Under the pieces are notes generated by a model, which saw only the letters and a program-made list of their open reading frames with translations, was not told the DNA's origin and did no database searches. Positions 45,000-52,670 of a stretch of DNA of 64,000 nucleotides are shown piece after piece (position 1 is the first letter of the stretch; each line of letters starts with the position of its first letter). Position numbers and translations under genes: made by a program. Origin of the DNA: Mesorhizobium sp. PAMC28654 (GTDB taxonomy: Bacteria > Pseudomonadota > Alphaproteobacteria > Rhizobiales > Rhizobiaceae); contig NZ_CP085135.1 of assembly GCF_020616515.1 (NCBI RefSeq), positions 4,588,001 to 4,652,000 of the forward strand, in the 5' to 3' direction.

Positions 45000-45092
45000 A
45001 TGAAGAAGTACGAAAAGCCGACACTGGTCAAGCGCGAGCGCCTGTCCAAGGTCGTCGCCGCGCCTGTATCGTCAAAGCCGCCTGTCGGCTGA
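45000..45092 (+). CDS. RiPP-precursor-like peptide 2
   Basis: This 30-aa peptide reads MKKYEKPTLVKRERLSKVVA then APVSSKPPVG. It is clearly related to the peptide at 44045 in KKxYxKPTLxKRxRLSxV. The Gly and Thr of the lasso leader motif are Glu and Val here, and the tail has no Asp or Glu, so it cannot form a lasso ring. CGAGGTCATC precedes the ATG, 18 bases after the porin stop, and a terminator follows. Confidence 0.55.
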   Translation: MKKYEKPTLVKRERLSKVVAAPVSSKPPVG

Positions 45093-45111
45093 TCGGTTAA
45101 GGCTGCTACAC

Positions 45112-45149
45112 CAAAGCCCGTCTCGGCTCTCGCCGGGGCGGGCTTTTTG
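45112..45149 (+). terminator. Terminator after peptide 2
   Basis: AAAGCCCG...CGGGCTTTTT with an inner GGC/GCC-rich stem. Similar but weaker GCCCGCTGCCTC... structures lie upstream of each unit (near 43970 and 44200). Confidence 0.8.
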
Positions 45150-45312
45150 CGTTTCAGGAGCCATTTCAGCGCAAGCAAATAAATCGCGGCTTGCGAGTTC
45201 CGTTCATGCGCTTGAATTCGTCGCGGAGGGTGAGGATTTACACACGCAACGGCCTCAAATGAAAAGCGCCAGGGCAAGCCCGGCGCCTGAACTGCAGAAA
45301 GCTGACCGCAGC

Positions 45313-45975
45313 TTAGAACTTCATACCGACTGCGACTTTGAAGTCGTGTATCTGGACGGTGTGGTCCAGAAGGCATGCCCCGGGGCAGTAGCTTAGCTCC
45401 TTCTTGCCGAAGAATGAGAAGTCGTACTCGCCGCGCAGGAAGACGTTGTGGGTCAGCGCCACATCGACACCGGCACCAACAATACCGCCGACAAGGGTCG
45501 CGTCGGCTTCCGCGTTACCGCCGGGATAGAACGTCTTCATCTGTGCCGCCGTGACGCCGGCCGTCACGAACGGCATATAACGCCCCATGTCCATGCCGAC
45601 CCGTCCCTTCAAGGCGCCGTAGAGGCCGGTCGAGACGTCCAGCGTGCCGGGACCGGTAACGCCGGTGAAGGTCGATTTCTTGAAGCGATAACCAAGCTCA
45701 CCTTCAACGCCATAGACGATCTTGCCCGACTGGAAGTTATAGCCAGCGAAGCCGCCAAGGGTCGCCGAGCCGGCATTGTGGGTCGAGTCCGTGGATGCGG
45801 GGAAGCCAGGCGCATGGATCTTGTAGTGCTCTAGCGTTCCGGCGCCGATGACACCTGCATAGGGACCCTGCCAGGTCCATTCCGGCGTTTCAACAGGCGC
45901 TAGCTGATCGGCAGCCATGACCGGTCCGCAGACAACAGCAAGACTGAAAACAGAAGCGAGCAAAAGCGATTTCAT
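45313..45975 (-). CDS. Outer-membrane beta-barrel protein (Omp25/opacity type) 2
   Basis: This 220-aa protein has signal peptide MKSLLLASVFSLAVVCGPVM (then AAD). It then carries WTWQGPYAGVIGAGTLEHYK, LGGFAGYNFQSGKIVYGVEG and VFLRGEYDFSFFGKKELSYC, and a terminal FKVAVGMKF. It is the same family as the 44313 protein but diverged. A Cys pair in the last loop (YCPGACLL) is unusual for a small porin. It is convergent with the 44313 unit, separated by the terminator. Confidence 0.88.
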   Translation of the reverse strand: MKSLLLASVFSLAVVCGPVMAADQLAPVETPEWTWQGPYAGVIGAGTLEHYKIHAPGFPASTDSTHNAGSATLGGFAGYNFQSGKIVYGVEGELGYRFKKSTFTGVTGPGTLDVSTGLYGALKGRVGMDMGRYMPFVTAGVTAAQMKTFYPGGNAEADATLVGGIVGAGVDVALTHNVFLRGEYDFSFFGKKELSYCPGACLLDHTVQIHDFKVAVGMKF

Positions 45976-46048
45976 AAGGAGCCCCGTATGCGATTCATCC
46001 CAGACCCCATGTATCCCGAAATATCTTCGCCTCGCTGTAGCGAAAAGA

Positions 46049-46331
46049 TCACTGTCGAGTGATTTCGAGCAGTGGCTTGCTGGTGAGCCGGGGGTCCAGA
46101 TACCGGCCGACCGAGCGTAGATAGGCGACGATCTGGGGTAGCAGGAAATCGCGGTCGCCAAACTCTTCGCCTATGCGTTCGAGATCATCTGCAGCAGCAG
46201 CCATCTCCTCGACATCGCCGAGCACATAGCCGTAATGGCCGACAGCACAGATGTCGCAGCCGGTCTCGATCACCTTATTGACGAAGGCGGGGATCTCGAT
46301 TGACGAAGGCGGGGATCTCGCTCGCTGTCAT
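46049..46331 (-). pseudogene. Small protein gene broken by a 22-bp tandem duplication
   Basis: From ATG 46331 the frame reads MTASEIPAFVN and then runs into TAA inside the second copy of a 22-bp repeat (46277-46298 and 46299-46320). Removing one copy restores an 86-aa protein continuing KVIETGCDICAVGHYGYVLG and ending LLPQIVAYLRSVGRYLDPRL then TSKPLLEITRQ. The duplication is therefore the lesion. The protein family is not recognised. Confidence 0.82.
46277..46320. repeat. Perfect 22-bp tandem duplication
   Basis: ATTGACGAAGGCGGGGATCT plus CG occurs twice head to tail without mismatch. 22 is not a multiple of three, so it shifts the frame of the gene it lies in. Confidence 0.95.
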
Positions 46332-46475
46332 GAGCCGAGCACAACGTGCCATGGTGCATCTTCCAATCCTAGATTGCAGGGCCGGTTCTATGCACAACTT
46401 TCTGACAGAACAAGCTGCAACAACGACAGGCCCCGCAATCGCGACTGGAACCATCTTCGACCGAATATGAAAGAT

Positions 46476-46590
46476 GGCCGGCGCCAGTGGGAGCTGGGTG
46501 GCTTTAGGAAGGCGCCGGCCAAGCGGACATCAGGTCCGCCGCGTTGCACGTATGGGCGATTTGTCAGGGCAGAGGATATGGCGTGATCGC
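46476..46590. repeat. Structured repeat, copy A
   Basis: GGCCGGCGCC (46476-46485) and GGCGCCGGCC (46511-46520) form a perfect 10-bp stem. It is followed at once by AGCGGAC/GTCCGCC (46522-46540) and by a conserved tail ending in ATGGCGTGATCG. Two relatives are at 47615 and 49613. The surrounding 46332-46668 has no gene I support. Confidence 0.72.
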
Positions 46591-46668
46591 GCAAGCCCCC
46601 GCGCCAACGTTTGCGGTCGAGCACTCGCAATAGGCCGCCGGAATGTCTTCAGGAGGAGGTGGCCGCCG

Positions 46669-46878
46669 CTAACCGCGCGGTCTGACTTTCGGCCCCGGCG
46701 AGCTTTCCGACGGGTTTGCGGCCAATCTGGCGGATCGCCGATCTCTTAGCCATAGGGATTTCTTTCTTCGTGCCAGTAGGTCATCGCGATCGCCATCATC
46801 AGCGGTAACTCTGCTATGCATCGCAGCAATCGCATAGTCGGCCCTGTTCGTTCGATAGTCTCCTTTTTGCACGGACAT
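46669..46878 (-). CDS. Hypothetical small protein
   Basis: This is a 69-aa basic, polar protein (MSVQKGDYRTNRADYAIAAM...). CCGGGAGAAAACG precedes the ATG, which is the main support. The C-terminal third is Arg/Ser/Pro-rich and may be non-native. No family is recognised. Confidence 0.4.
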   Translation of the reverse strand: MSVQKGDYRTNRADYAIAAMHSRVTADDGDRDDLLARRKKSLWLRDRRSARLAANPSESSPGPKVRPRG

Positions 46879-47323
46879 CGTTTTCTCCCGGTTCGCTGCC
46901 TTCCCCGCCTTTTAGCCTGCCGCGATTAACTGCCGGTGCATCGCACGAGTCAACCAATTGGGGATTGCGTGGAACAATACACTCCGCAGTTGCGCCTACA
47001 TTTCACCGTGATGATGATGCCGGCTTCGCCTTCGCGCAGTTGAGTTGAGGGCGCCCACAAGCGCGTCGCAGCCAGCCGTGTATATCTTTCGGCCGACGGA
47101 ACGTTCGTGCCCGCCCGGCGTTTTTACCATGATCCCCGCATAGGGATCATAAAGGGCCCTGCCCCTCTTGGCCCTAGTTTGAGTCCGCTGTCTCCCCGGC
47201 AGCGGACCCGACGAATTTTGTGATCGCCGGCACACCAACCTTTTTATAGGATGCCATGGGCCATAGCGGCAGAGGAAGGTACGCTCCTACCGTTGGCTGC
47301 GGGTGTTGTGCTTAGGGAGGATG
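46879..47323. other. Gene-poor spacer
   Basis: No convincing coding frame is seen. A hairpin GTCCGCTG...CAGCGGAC lies near 47187-47211, and a smaller dyad ATGATCCC/GGGATCAT lies near 47128-47150. An 80-codon minus-strand frame at 46996-47238 lacks a ribosome site and is rejected. Confidence 0.5.
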
Positions 47324-47530
47324 CTACTCGGCCGAACCATTGTCAGTGAAAGGCGAGGCGCTCGGCACGCACTGCAGCGACCAGCCGGCCGGCGTCGGCT
47401 GCTTCTGATATTCGGCGATGGCTGCGGTGCATTGCTCGCGCTTGTCGAAAGTGCTGGGTAGCACGACCAACCCGTTCCCAGGGCTGGCGATTACCATATA
47501 CCAGACTAGCGCTGCGCTCGTCGAAGCCAT
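47324..47530 (-). CDS. Hypothetical small exported or membrane protein
   Basis: This 68-aa protein starts ASTSAALVWYMVIASPGNGL, then VVLPSTFDKREQCTAAIAEY, with two cysteines (REQC and LQC) that may pair outside the cytosol. CGAGGAATTTCTC fits ATG 47530. It resembles small secreted rhizobial proteins, but I cannot name the family. Confidence 0.55.
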   Translation of the reverse strand: MASTSAALVWYMVIASPGNGLVVLPSTFDKREQCTAAIAEYQKQPTPAGWSLQCVPSASPFTDNGSAE

Positions 47531-47614
47531 GAGAAATTCCTCGTTCTGCCCATCCATGCGGTTGTCGCCGGGCATCGATCAAACCCTATCAACTTCGACC
47601 GGGTGGCAAAAGCA

Positions 47615-47731
47615 TGGCCGGCGTCACATCATCGGAGATCTGAGTTCACGCCGGCCAGACGGATCGACAGGTCCGCCACACTCCAGACATGGCTGAATCG
47701 CGCGGGAGAGGTTATGGCGTGATCGTGGAAG
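47615..47731. repeat. Structured repeat, copy B
   Basis: GGCCGGCGT (47615-47623) and ACGCCGGCC (47647-47655) form a perfect 9-bp stem with a loop unlike that of copy A. CGGA...TCCG and the tail GGTTATGGCGTGATCG follow as in copy A. The last stem pair differs from copy A on both sides (C-G in A, T-A here), a compensatory change. Confidence 0.7.
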
Positions 47732-47848
47732 TTAGGCGCTTCCGTCCGTTTCGCTGTCCTCGTCGACCACGCGCACGGGCAGATAGGCGTTCGTTTCCAG
47801 CCACTCGCGCAGCACGATCTGAATGAGGTCTGACCGGCCGATTTTCAT
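47732..47848 (-). CDS. Hypothetical 38-aa peptide
   Basis: MKIGRSDLIQIVLREWLETN then AYLPVRVVDEDSETDGSA. Its ATG overlaps the stop of the 47845 gene (ATGA), which suggests translational coupling. The amphipathic start resembles a ribbon-helix-helix or small regulator helix, but that is only a resemblance. Confidence 0.45.
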   Translation of the reverse strand: MKIGRSDLIQIVLREWLETNAYLPVRVVDEDSETDGSA

Positions 47849-48135
47849 CTCGGCGCGATCGAATTGAGTGCGTCTTCGGTTGCGGGCTCAAGCGCCACTC
47901 CTGCGACGTTTCGGAGCATCAGCGCCGCACGCCGAAGGGCAATCTGCAGCTCGGCGCGGGATATGTCGGCGACGCGGACGGCGGCACTTTCGAGCTCTTC
48001 CGCGATGGAAAGACGCGTCATCGAACCTCTCACCGATCCTATGAATTCCAAAGCATTGCCTATGGTTCCCAGCATTCGCGCGCGATATTGCGCGGAGAAG
48101 ACAGCGTATTGATACCTTGATGGATCGGTTTTCAC
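47845..48135 (-). CDS. Hypothetical protein
   Basis: This is a 96-aa helical protein (AELQIALRRAALMLRNVAGV near the end) with a GTG start at 48135 and no clear ribosome site. An ATG at 48075 is an alternative. It is coupled to the 38-aa peptide downstream. No family is recognised. Confidence 0.5.
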   Translation of the reverse strand: MKTDPSRYQYAVFSAQYRARMLGTIGNALEFIGSVRGSMTRLSIAEELESAAVRVADISRAELQIALRRAALMLRNVAGVALEPATEDALNSIAPR

Positions 48136-48183
48136 ACGTCGGGTATGCCCACCACCCCATGAGGTGGCGGGCTACTGGTCAGA

Positions 48184-49284
48184 TCAATGGGCAGTGTTGC
48201 TGCTCTGGCTCAATTGGCTCGCGCATGCGCCGCTTAGGATTCTTACCTCCGCGCTTCTGATTATGCGCGCTGCAAAATCTAAGTGGCTGGTGGCGTCCTG
48301 GAACGCACGCATAACCATCCTCCCTTCTTCATTGTCCCACTTTTCGACCTCTAGGCCGATTTCAGCCTTCGTCTTGAACATTGTCTTGTAAGAAAACGTT
48401 AGCATCATCTCGAGAACGCGATTTCTTTCCTGCATGTAATCCATAGCCTCCCCGTCGGAACATTCCGGTTGCAATAAAGGTTCAAACTCAAGAGCTGCAT
48501 AATCTTGGGCTGTCGCACTCTTGGCCTTGGCTCTGACGCGTTTAGGCTCCTTTTTTACGGGTTCGGGCAACACTTTGTTACCCTCCTCCTTGCTGTTGCC
48601 GTCGACTGATATGGATTGAGTCGGAGAGTTTGCTTTTGGTTGCCAAGTTTTTTTCGAAGCACGATTCAGCCGCGCAATATCACGCAGCATCACATCGAGA
48701 ATTTCAGAATCATCGAACTGATTTACGTTGTGAATGCGAACCTTCACCATGAGGTCACCCAGGCTCCTGGCGGGGACACGGTTGGCGCGTCGCGCAATCT
48801 GGTCAGCCTTGTCGAGCAAGCGCCTGTAGTGAAGGTCGATCTTGCGCCATTCGGCTTCACCGCCTTCACAGGCCTCGTTGTACGCAGCGCGCCTTGCTGC
48901 ATTCCGCTCAGAGATGGCTTGTATCTCCGCGATCGCCGGGATGGAGCTATCACTTATGCGGCCAATCGGCACTTCATTGAACCGGGCACGGAGGCTATCC
49001 GACCATTCCTCATCAACCGGCCTGGGGGCGAGGGCATCGAGCCTCTTCCTTTCCACCATGTTGCTCACCGGCTCAGTCGCCTTGAGTGCGGCCCACGCCA
49101 GATGAAAAGCTTTCTCGAGTTCCTGAAGACGCGGACTGACCGGTCGAGCATCTGCCGGCTCTTCCAAGGCCCTCAGCGACTCGTGAGCTTTCATGTTCGA
49201 TGCAGCTAGCTTTGCGAAGGTGGCGCTAAAGGCGGCTTCCGATATGGCGGGGCGGCGGCTGATAACTGATGCTTTTGCAGACAT
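48184..49284 (-). CDS. Hypothetical protein, 366 aa
   Basis: This is a hydrophilic, mostly helical protein with no signal peptide or transmembrane helix. A basic linker of Lys/Pro (KKEPKRVRAKAKSATAQDYA) divides a helical N-terminal 220 residues from a C-terminal helical domain (YMQERNRVLEMMLTFSYKTM). ACAGGAGAAGCTACC gives a secure start. Base composition is lower in GC than the core genome. No family is recognised; it may be a mobile-element protein. Confidence 0.75.
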   Translation of the reverse strand: MSAKASVISRRPAISEAAFSATFAKLAASNMKAHESLRALEEPADARPVSPRLQELEKAFHLAWAALKATEPVSNMVERKRLDALAPRPVDEEWSDSLRARFNEVPIGRISDSSIPAIAEIQAISERNAARRAAYNEACEGGEAEWRKIDLHYRRLLDKADQIARRANRVPARSLGDLMVKVRIHNVNQFDDSEILDVMLRDIARLNRASKKTWQPKANSPTQSISVDGNSKEEGNKVLPEPVKKEPKRVRAKAKSATAQDYAALEFEPLLQPECSDGEAMDYMQERNRVLEMMLTFSYKTMFKTKAEIGLEVEKWDNEEGRMVMRAFQDATSHLDFAARIIRSAEVRILSGACASQLSQSSNTAH

Positions 49285-49612
49285 GGTAGCTTCTCCTGTT
49301 GCATGACGTTCCTGGGGCGCACAGCGCCCTCACGAGCGCGCAGGAAACGCTTCGCAGGCCGAAGACCCAACCACCACTTTGGGCAATGTCGACCCCACAG
49401 AATCCTTGCTAACAACGCACGGATCGCTGCCTGTTAGGTGAAGGAAAGGTTGATGGCCCGGTCTCCAGCGCGCCGAGAGTCTGTCGAGAAATCGGCAAAC
49501 CCCTCAACGCAAAACTGCATCCCCAGATTTGGGGACGGTCTCCTCGAATGTGAGGAGGCTTAGCTTCGGTGCGCAAGGCAGTACTAATGTGGCAGATGCC
49601 TTGGTCCGGCAA

Positions 49613-49680
49613 GCCGGCGCCGCACTCAGTGAGGGGACAGGCGGGCAAGCGCCGGCCAAGCGGGATTTTGGTCCGCCGCG
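49613..49680. repeat. Structured repeat, copy C
   Basis: GCCGGCGC (49613-49620) and GCGCCGGC (49649-49656) form a perfect 8-bp stem. It is followed by CAAGCGG...GGTCCGCCGCG as in copy A. It lies in the 556-bp gap 49285-49840, which has no supported gene. Confidence 0.7.
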
Positions 49681-49717
49681 TCTTGAGACGTAGCTGATTC
49701 TTGACGTCACGTCAGGT

Positions 49718-49768
49718 GGCCAGCGCGGTTGCCGGTGAAAGCAATTGCCTGAAAGCTCCGCGCTGGCC
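49718..49768. other. Long hairpin downstream of the MucR-like gene
   Basis: GGCCAGCGCGG (49718-49728) and CCGCGCTGGCC (49758-49768) are perfect 11-bp complements around a 29-nt loop. It may be a terminator for the minus-strand gene at 49841 or a diverged relative of the structured repeat, since the stem opens with the same GGCC. Confidence 0.55.
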
Positions 49769-49840
49769 GGCGGGGACTGGCGGTCGCCGCCACGAACAAT
49801 TTAGCGCGAACTAATTAATGGGAAATGGCGCGTTCGCGGA

Positions 49841-50305
49841 CTACCCCTTCGCCTTCCTTTTGACCGGAGCCTTCTTTGACGGAGCCTCCTCGACAGGTGC
49901 TGCCTTGCGGCCCAGACCACTGGCCTTTGCCAATGCCGACCGAGTTGCCGCATAGCTTGCCGCGACCATCGGATAGTCGGTGGGCAGGCCCCATTTGGCC
50001 CGGTATTCGTCCGGCGTGAGGCCAAAGTCGGTTGCAAGATGCCGTTTCAGCGACTTGAATTTTTTGCCGTCCTCCAGGCAGATGATGTAGTCTGGGAACA
50101 CCGACTTCTTTGGGTTGACTGCCGGCGCCTTCTGTTCGACCGGCGGAGTCACTGGTCCGCCAAGATTCGAAAGCGACGAGTGGACAGAAGCGATTAAAGC
50201 CGGTAATTCCACCACCGGAAGCGAGTTGTTGCTTACGAACGCAGATACAATACCTGCCGCCAGTTCGATAAGTTCGGCGGCCCTGTTGTCGGTTTCGTCG
50301 GTCAT
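49841..50305 (-). CDS. MucR/Ros family transcriptional regulator
   Basis: This 154-aa protein has an N-terminal oligomerisation region (ELIELAAGIVSAFVSNNSLP) and the Ros/MucR DNA-binding domain (FPDYIICLEDGKKFKSLKRH, then LATDFGLTPDEYRAKWGLP). Cys, Asp and the first His of the prokaryotic zinc finger are present, but the second His is Asp (HLATD in place of HLMTH), so zinc binding is doubtful. Mesorhizobium homologues that fold without zinc are known. A long basic Lys/Ala/Pro tail follows. It is probably an H-NS-like silencer of AT-richer DNA. Confidence 0.88.
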   Translation of the reverse strand: MTDETDNRAAELIELAAGIVSAFVSNNSLPVVELPALIASVHSSLSNLGGPVTPPVEQKAPAVNPKKSVFPDYIICLEDGKKFKSLKRHLATDFGLTPDEYRAKWGLPTDYPMVAASYAATRSALAKASGLGRKAAPVEEAPSKKAPVKRKAKG

Positions 50306-50441
50306 TCACTGGGTCCTTTTGTCTGATTTGTCCCACCTCTATTTCAGCAACATCTAATGCGCAACCGGGCGTGATCTGCCGTTAACGCAGGAATACGTCT
50401 CGCCGACATCAGACAGCTGCCGCGCGGTTCATCGATGTGGA

Positions 50442-50687
50442 TCATTTTGAAATGCCCGGTTTTGCCCGCCTTACGCCGGCACCGCCGCCATTCTCGGGGA
50501 TGAACACTGCGCCGGCCCCTTCCAGGGCTCTCTTCACGGCCATCACATTGTCGGTTGAACTTCGGCCGGTACCCAAGCCCTCCATGCGCTTAATCGTCTG
50601 GGCGGAAAGCCCCGAACTTGCGGCCAAGTCGTCTTGTGTAAGACCGAGCAGGGCTCGCGCGGCTTTGATCTGATCGCTGTCTATCAC
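50442..50687 (-). CDS. XRE-family helix-turn-helix protein
   Basis: This 81-aa protein has an HTH_3 domain (IKAARALLGLTQDDLAASSG, then LSAQTIKRMEGLGTG) and an RALEGAGAVFIPENGGGAGV strand typical of small phage- or toxin-associated regulators. The start is GTG at 50687 with GAGGGG upstream. It is divergent from 50802, so it probably represses that unit. Confidence 0.82.
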   Translation of the reverse strand: MIDSDQIKAARALLGLTQDDLAASSGLSAQTIKRMEGLGTGRSSTDNVMAVKRALEGAGAVFIPENGGGAGVRRAKPGISK

Positions 50688-50737
50688 GGCTCACGGCCCC
50701 TCATGTCACTTTTCGTATAATGTATGTATCCTGCAGG

Positions 50738-50766
50738 TTGACACTCTGCAATACGCACGTTATACC
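50738..50766 (+). promoter_or_regulatory. Sigma-70 type promoter for the 50802 unit
   Basis: TTGACA (50738-50743), a 17-base spacer and TATACC (50761-50766). Transcription would begin near 50773, about 29 bases before the ATG. The AT-rich dyad-bearing flank left of it is the likely site of the divergent XRE protein. Confidence 0.7.
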
Positions 50767-50801
50767 TAGAGTACAACGTAGTTAACCGCAAGGTTCTTGC
50801 A

Positions 50802-51080
50802 ATGTTCAACCGCTCGGAAATTATGAAAGCAGCCTGGGCCAAATGGAACGCCCATTTCGCAGCTCGTCCCCATCTGGTGCGCAAGCTCAACCGATCTGAC
50901 TTCGGCTTCTATCTGGCTCAAGCATGGCGCGAAGCTAAGGCGGCGGTGATGACCGAGGCGGAAAACCGCGCCGATCGCATCGCCGTCCAAATCGATCGTC
51001 TGAAATACCAGTCCTCTCGCGTCAACATCGAACCGCGTCGTCGTCAACTCGAAACAGAGCTTGCAGCACTCGCCGGATAG
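50802..51080 (+). CDS. Hypothetical accessory protein
   Basis: This is a 92-aa basic helical protein (MFNRSEIMKAAWAKWNAHFA, then LVRKLNRSDFGFYLAQAWRE). The opening resembles short proteins recurring in rhizobial phages and genomic islands. AAGG lies 8 bases before the ATG, and a clear promoter precedes it. It is the first of a same-strand run up to 52598. Confidence 0.68.
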   Translation: MFNRSEIMKAAWAKWNAHFAARPHLVRKLNRSDFGFYLAQAWREAKAAVMTEAENRADRIAVQIDRLKYQSSRVNIEPRRRQLETELAALAG

Positions 51081-51116
51081 CCGGCCGCCGACCAAACAAC
51101 CCCTGGAGAAATCAAA

Positions 51117-51802
51117 ATGTCGAACACCCCTGTTCGGGCAGCCGCCGAAGGCTTGCCCAATGTCAACCGCCGCAAGGCGCTCGCCTTCCTGTCCGGTGGC
51201 ATTGCTGCCTCTGTGACAATACCAGCCCATATCGTTCAAGCGGCCAGCCACTTCGGTTCAAGACGTTCTGTCGGCCTGCCATGCAGCGGACGAGGCGTAT
51301 GGTCTCTGCGAGGTCCGGGAAGCCGCCATCGCCGAAGCGCTCGGGGACAAGCTGTTTCCTGAATGGAGGACGCCGAGCGGCATCAATTCCAGATGGTCGC
51401 ATACCCCCATGGTTTTCCGCACCGCCAAAGCCCTCGAAGCCGAACTAGCGCGGAAGCGGGAGCAGGTAGAAAAGTCCGTCGCGGGCGGCATGATGAACCG
51501 GTCAGCTTACGACCGGTGGATGGGCCGACATCGAAGCTCAGGGCGCGCAGGGCCTAGCATCGCTCCGAGAGCAGGAAGCCATTATCACAGCCAGCGGGCA
51601 TCCTGATGCGTATCGACAGACCGACGAAGCCTTCACCCAAGCCAAAGCGGCTTTCCAGGCCGTGATGAATCTTCGGTGCCAAACCATTGAAGAAGTCAGA
51701 GCCAAGGCGGCCTGCATCGTCCGCGTCTACCAGCACCTGGGCATGGAAATCGACGGGGATGACCTCGTTGCCTGCATGTCGTCGCTTTGCGAGGAGGCGT
51801 GA
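51117..51802 (+). pseudogene. Tat-signal-like protein with two frameshifts
   Basis: Frame one gives a twin-arginine-like leader (VNRRKALAFLSGGIAASVTI). Near 51255-51262 the reading continues one base on with DVLSACHAADEAYGLCEVRE and AKALEAELARKREQVEKSVA. At the GGG near 51523 it shifts again to ADIEAQGAQGLASLREQEAI and ends CMSSLCEEA at TGA 51800. Two one-base insertions explain all three pieces. The family is otherwise unrecognised. Confidence 0.8.
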
Positions 51803-51804
51803 CC

Positions 51805-52257
51805 ATGGGCGAGGTTGTTCAATTTCGCCCAAAGCCGGCCCCGGTGGTTGCCGACGAATTGACGGCAATCACAGCATGGCTCAACCCGCCATCTGACTGG
51901 TGGACCGGCCGGATGGAAATCGAGGCGGCATACCACTTCTACATGACCTTCGATTATCGACGGATACTGACCAGCAGAGAGTTCGGCCAGGAAAGCCCGG
52001 AGGCCGCCAAGGCGAAGCAGGCCGTCAGAGAAGCGGAACATGTCTGGCGGGTTCAATGTCTGAAACAGGTGTTCATCCCTGCCCAATGCGTCCGTCATCT
52101 GCGCTGGAAGCAGGATTGGCTGCGGCGCCATGGCGGTGGCACTCCCGAAACCGCGCTGGCAATCGCCCGCGATGAGGCGGCGCTGGTCGATCGCATCCAC
52201 CTTGCCAAGCGCCAGCAAGCGGGGCGCAAGGCGAACCGGAAGGCGGTGCTGTTGTGA
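51805..52257 (+). CDS. Hypothetical accessory protein
   Basis: This is a 150-aa soluble protein (MGEVVQFRPKPAPVVADELT, then RRHGGGTPETALAIARDEAA). GAGGAGG inside the previous reading frame serves ATG 51805, and the stop overlaps the next GTG. No family is recognised. It travels with its neighbours 51117 and 52254. Confidence 0.65.
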   Translation: MGEVVQFRPKPAPVVADELTAITAWLNPPSDWWTGRMEIEAAYHFYMTFDYRRILTSREFGQESPEAAKAKQAVREAEHVWRVQCLKQVFIPAQCVRHLRWKQDWLRRHGGGTPETALAIARDEAALVDRIHLAKRQQAGRKANRKAVLL

Positions 52258-52598
52258 ACGCCCTTGCTCGCATTTCGGACCCGTCCATTCGCCGCTCGAT
52301 CGAAGATGAGATCGAACGTCTGATTTCTCTGCTGGATCTCTTGGACCCCGACCCGGATCTGGAACCGTACCTAGCAGATGGCGCCGAACATGGCGGCGAC
52401 GACAGGGAGGGCGACACCAGCGACGATGAAGATTCGCTGGGCTGGACGAGAACCGGCGCGTTCGGCTCGGGCGAGGATTTGGAAGGCAATCTGGCCGACA
52501 GCGGTTCCGACCTCGAACAAGATCATGCCGATTACGACCACCCCGGCTTCATTTGGGGAGGCGGGGAAGGCGGTGGCCGAGCGCATGAAGGAGCTTGA
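52254..52598 (+). CDS. Acidic hypothetical protein
   Basis: This is a 114-aa very acidic protein beginning ALARISDPSIRRSIEDEIER and rich in Asp, Glu and Gly from residue 35 on. GTG start overlaps the previous stop (GTGA). The pattern of a short helix followed by a long Asp/Glu/Gly tail recurs in rhizobial accessory DNA; the function is unknown. Confidence 0.6.
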   Translation: MNALARISDPSIRRSIEDEIERLISLLDLLDPDPDLEPYLADGAEHGGDDREGDTSDDEDSLGWTRTGAFGSGEDLEGNLADSGSDLEQDHADYDHPGFIWGGGEGGGRAHEGA

Positions 52599-52670
52599 TG
52601 CTCTGAGAGGGTAGGATGGTCACACGACCATAGCTTCCCTTGTGATGGCAAGCACCAGCTAGCTAAGTGG

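Noticed and set aside
46996..47238. An 80-codon minus-strand frame ending HHHHGEM
   Set aside because: It has no ribosome site, an unlikely composition and a hairpin inside it; nothing supports translation.
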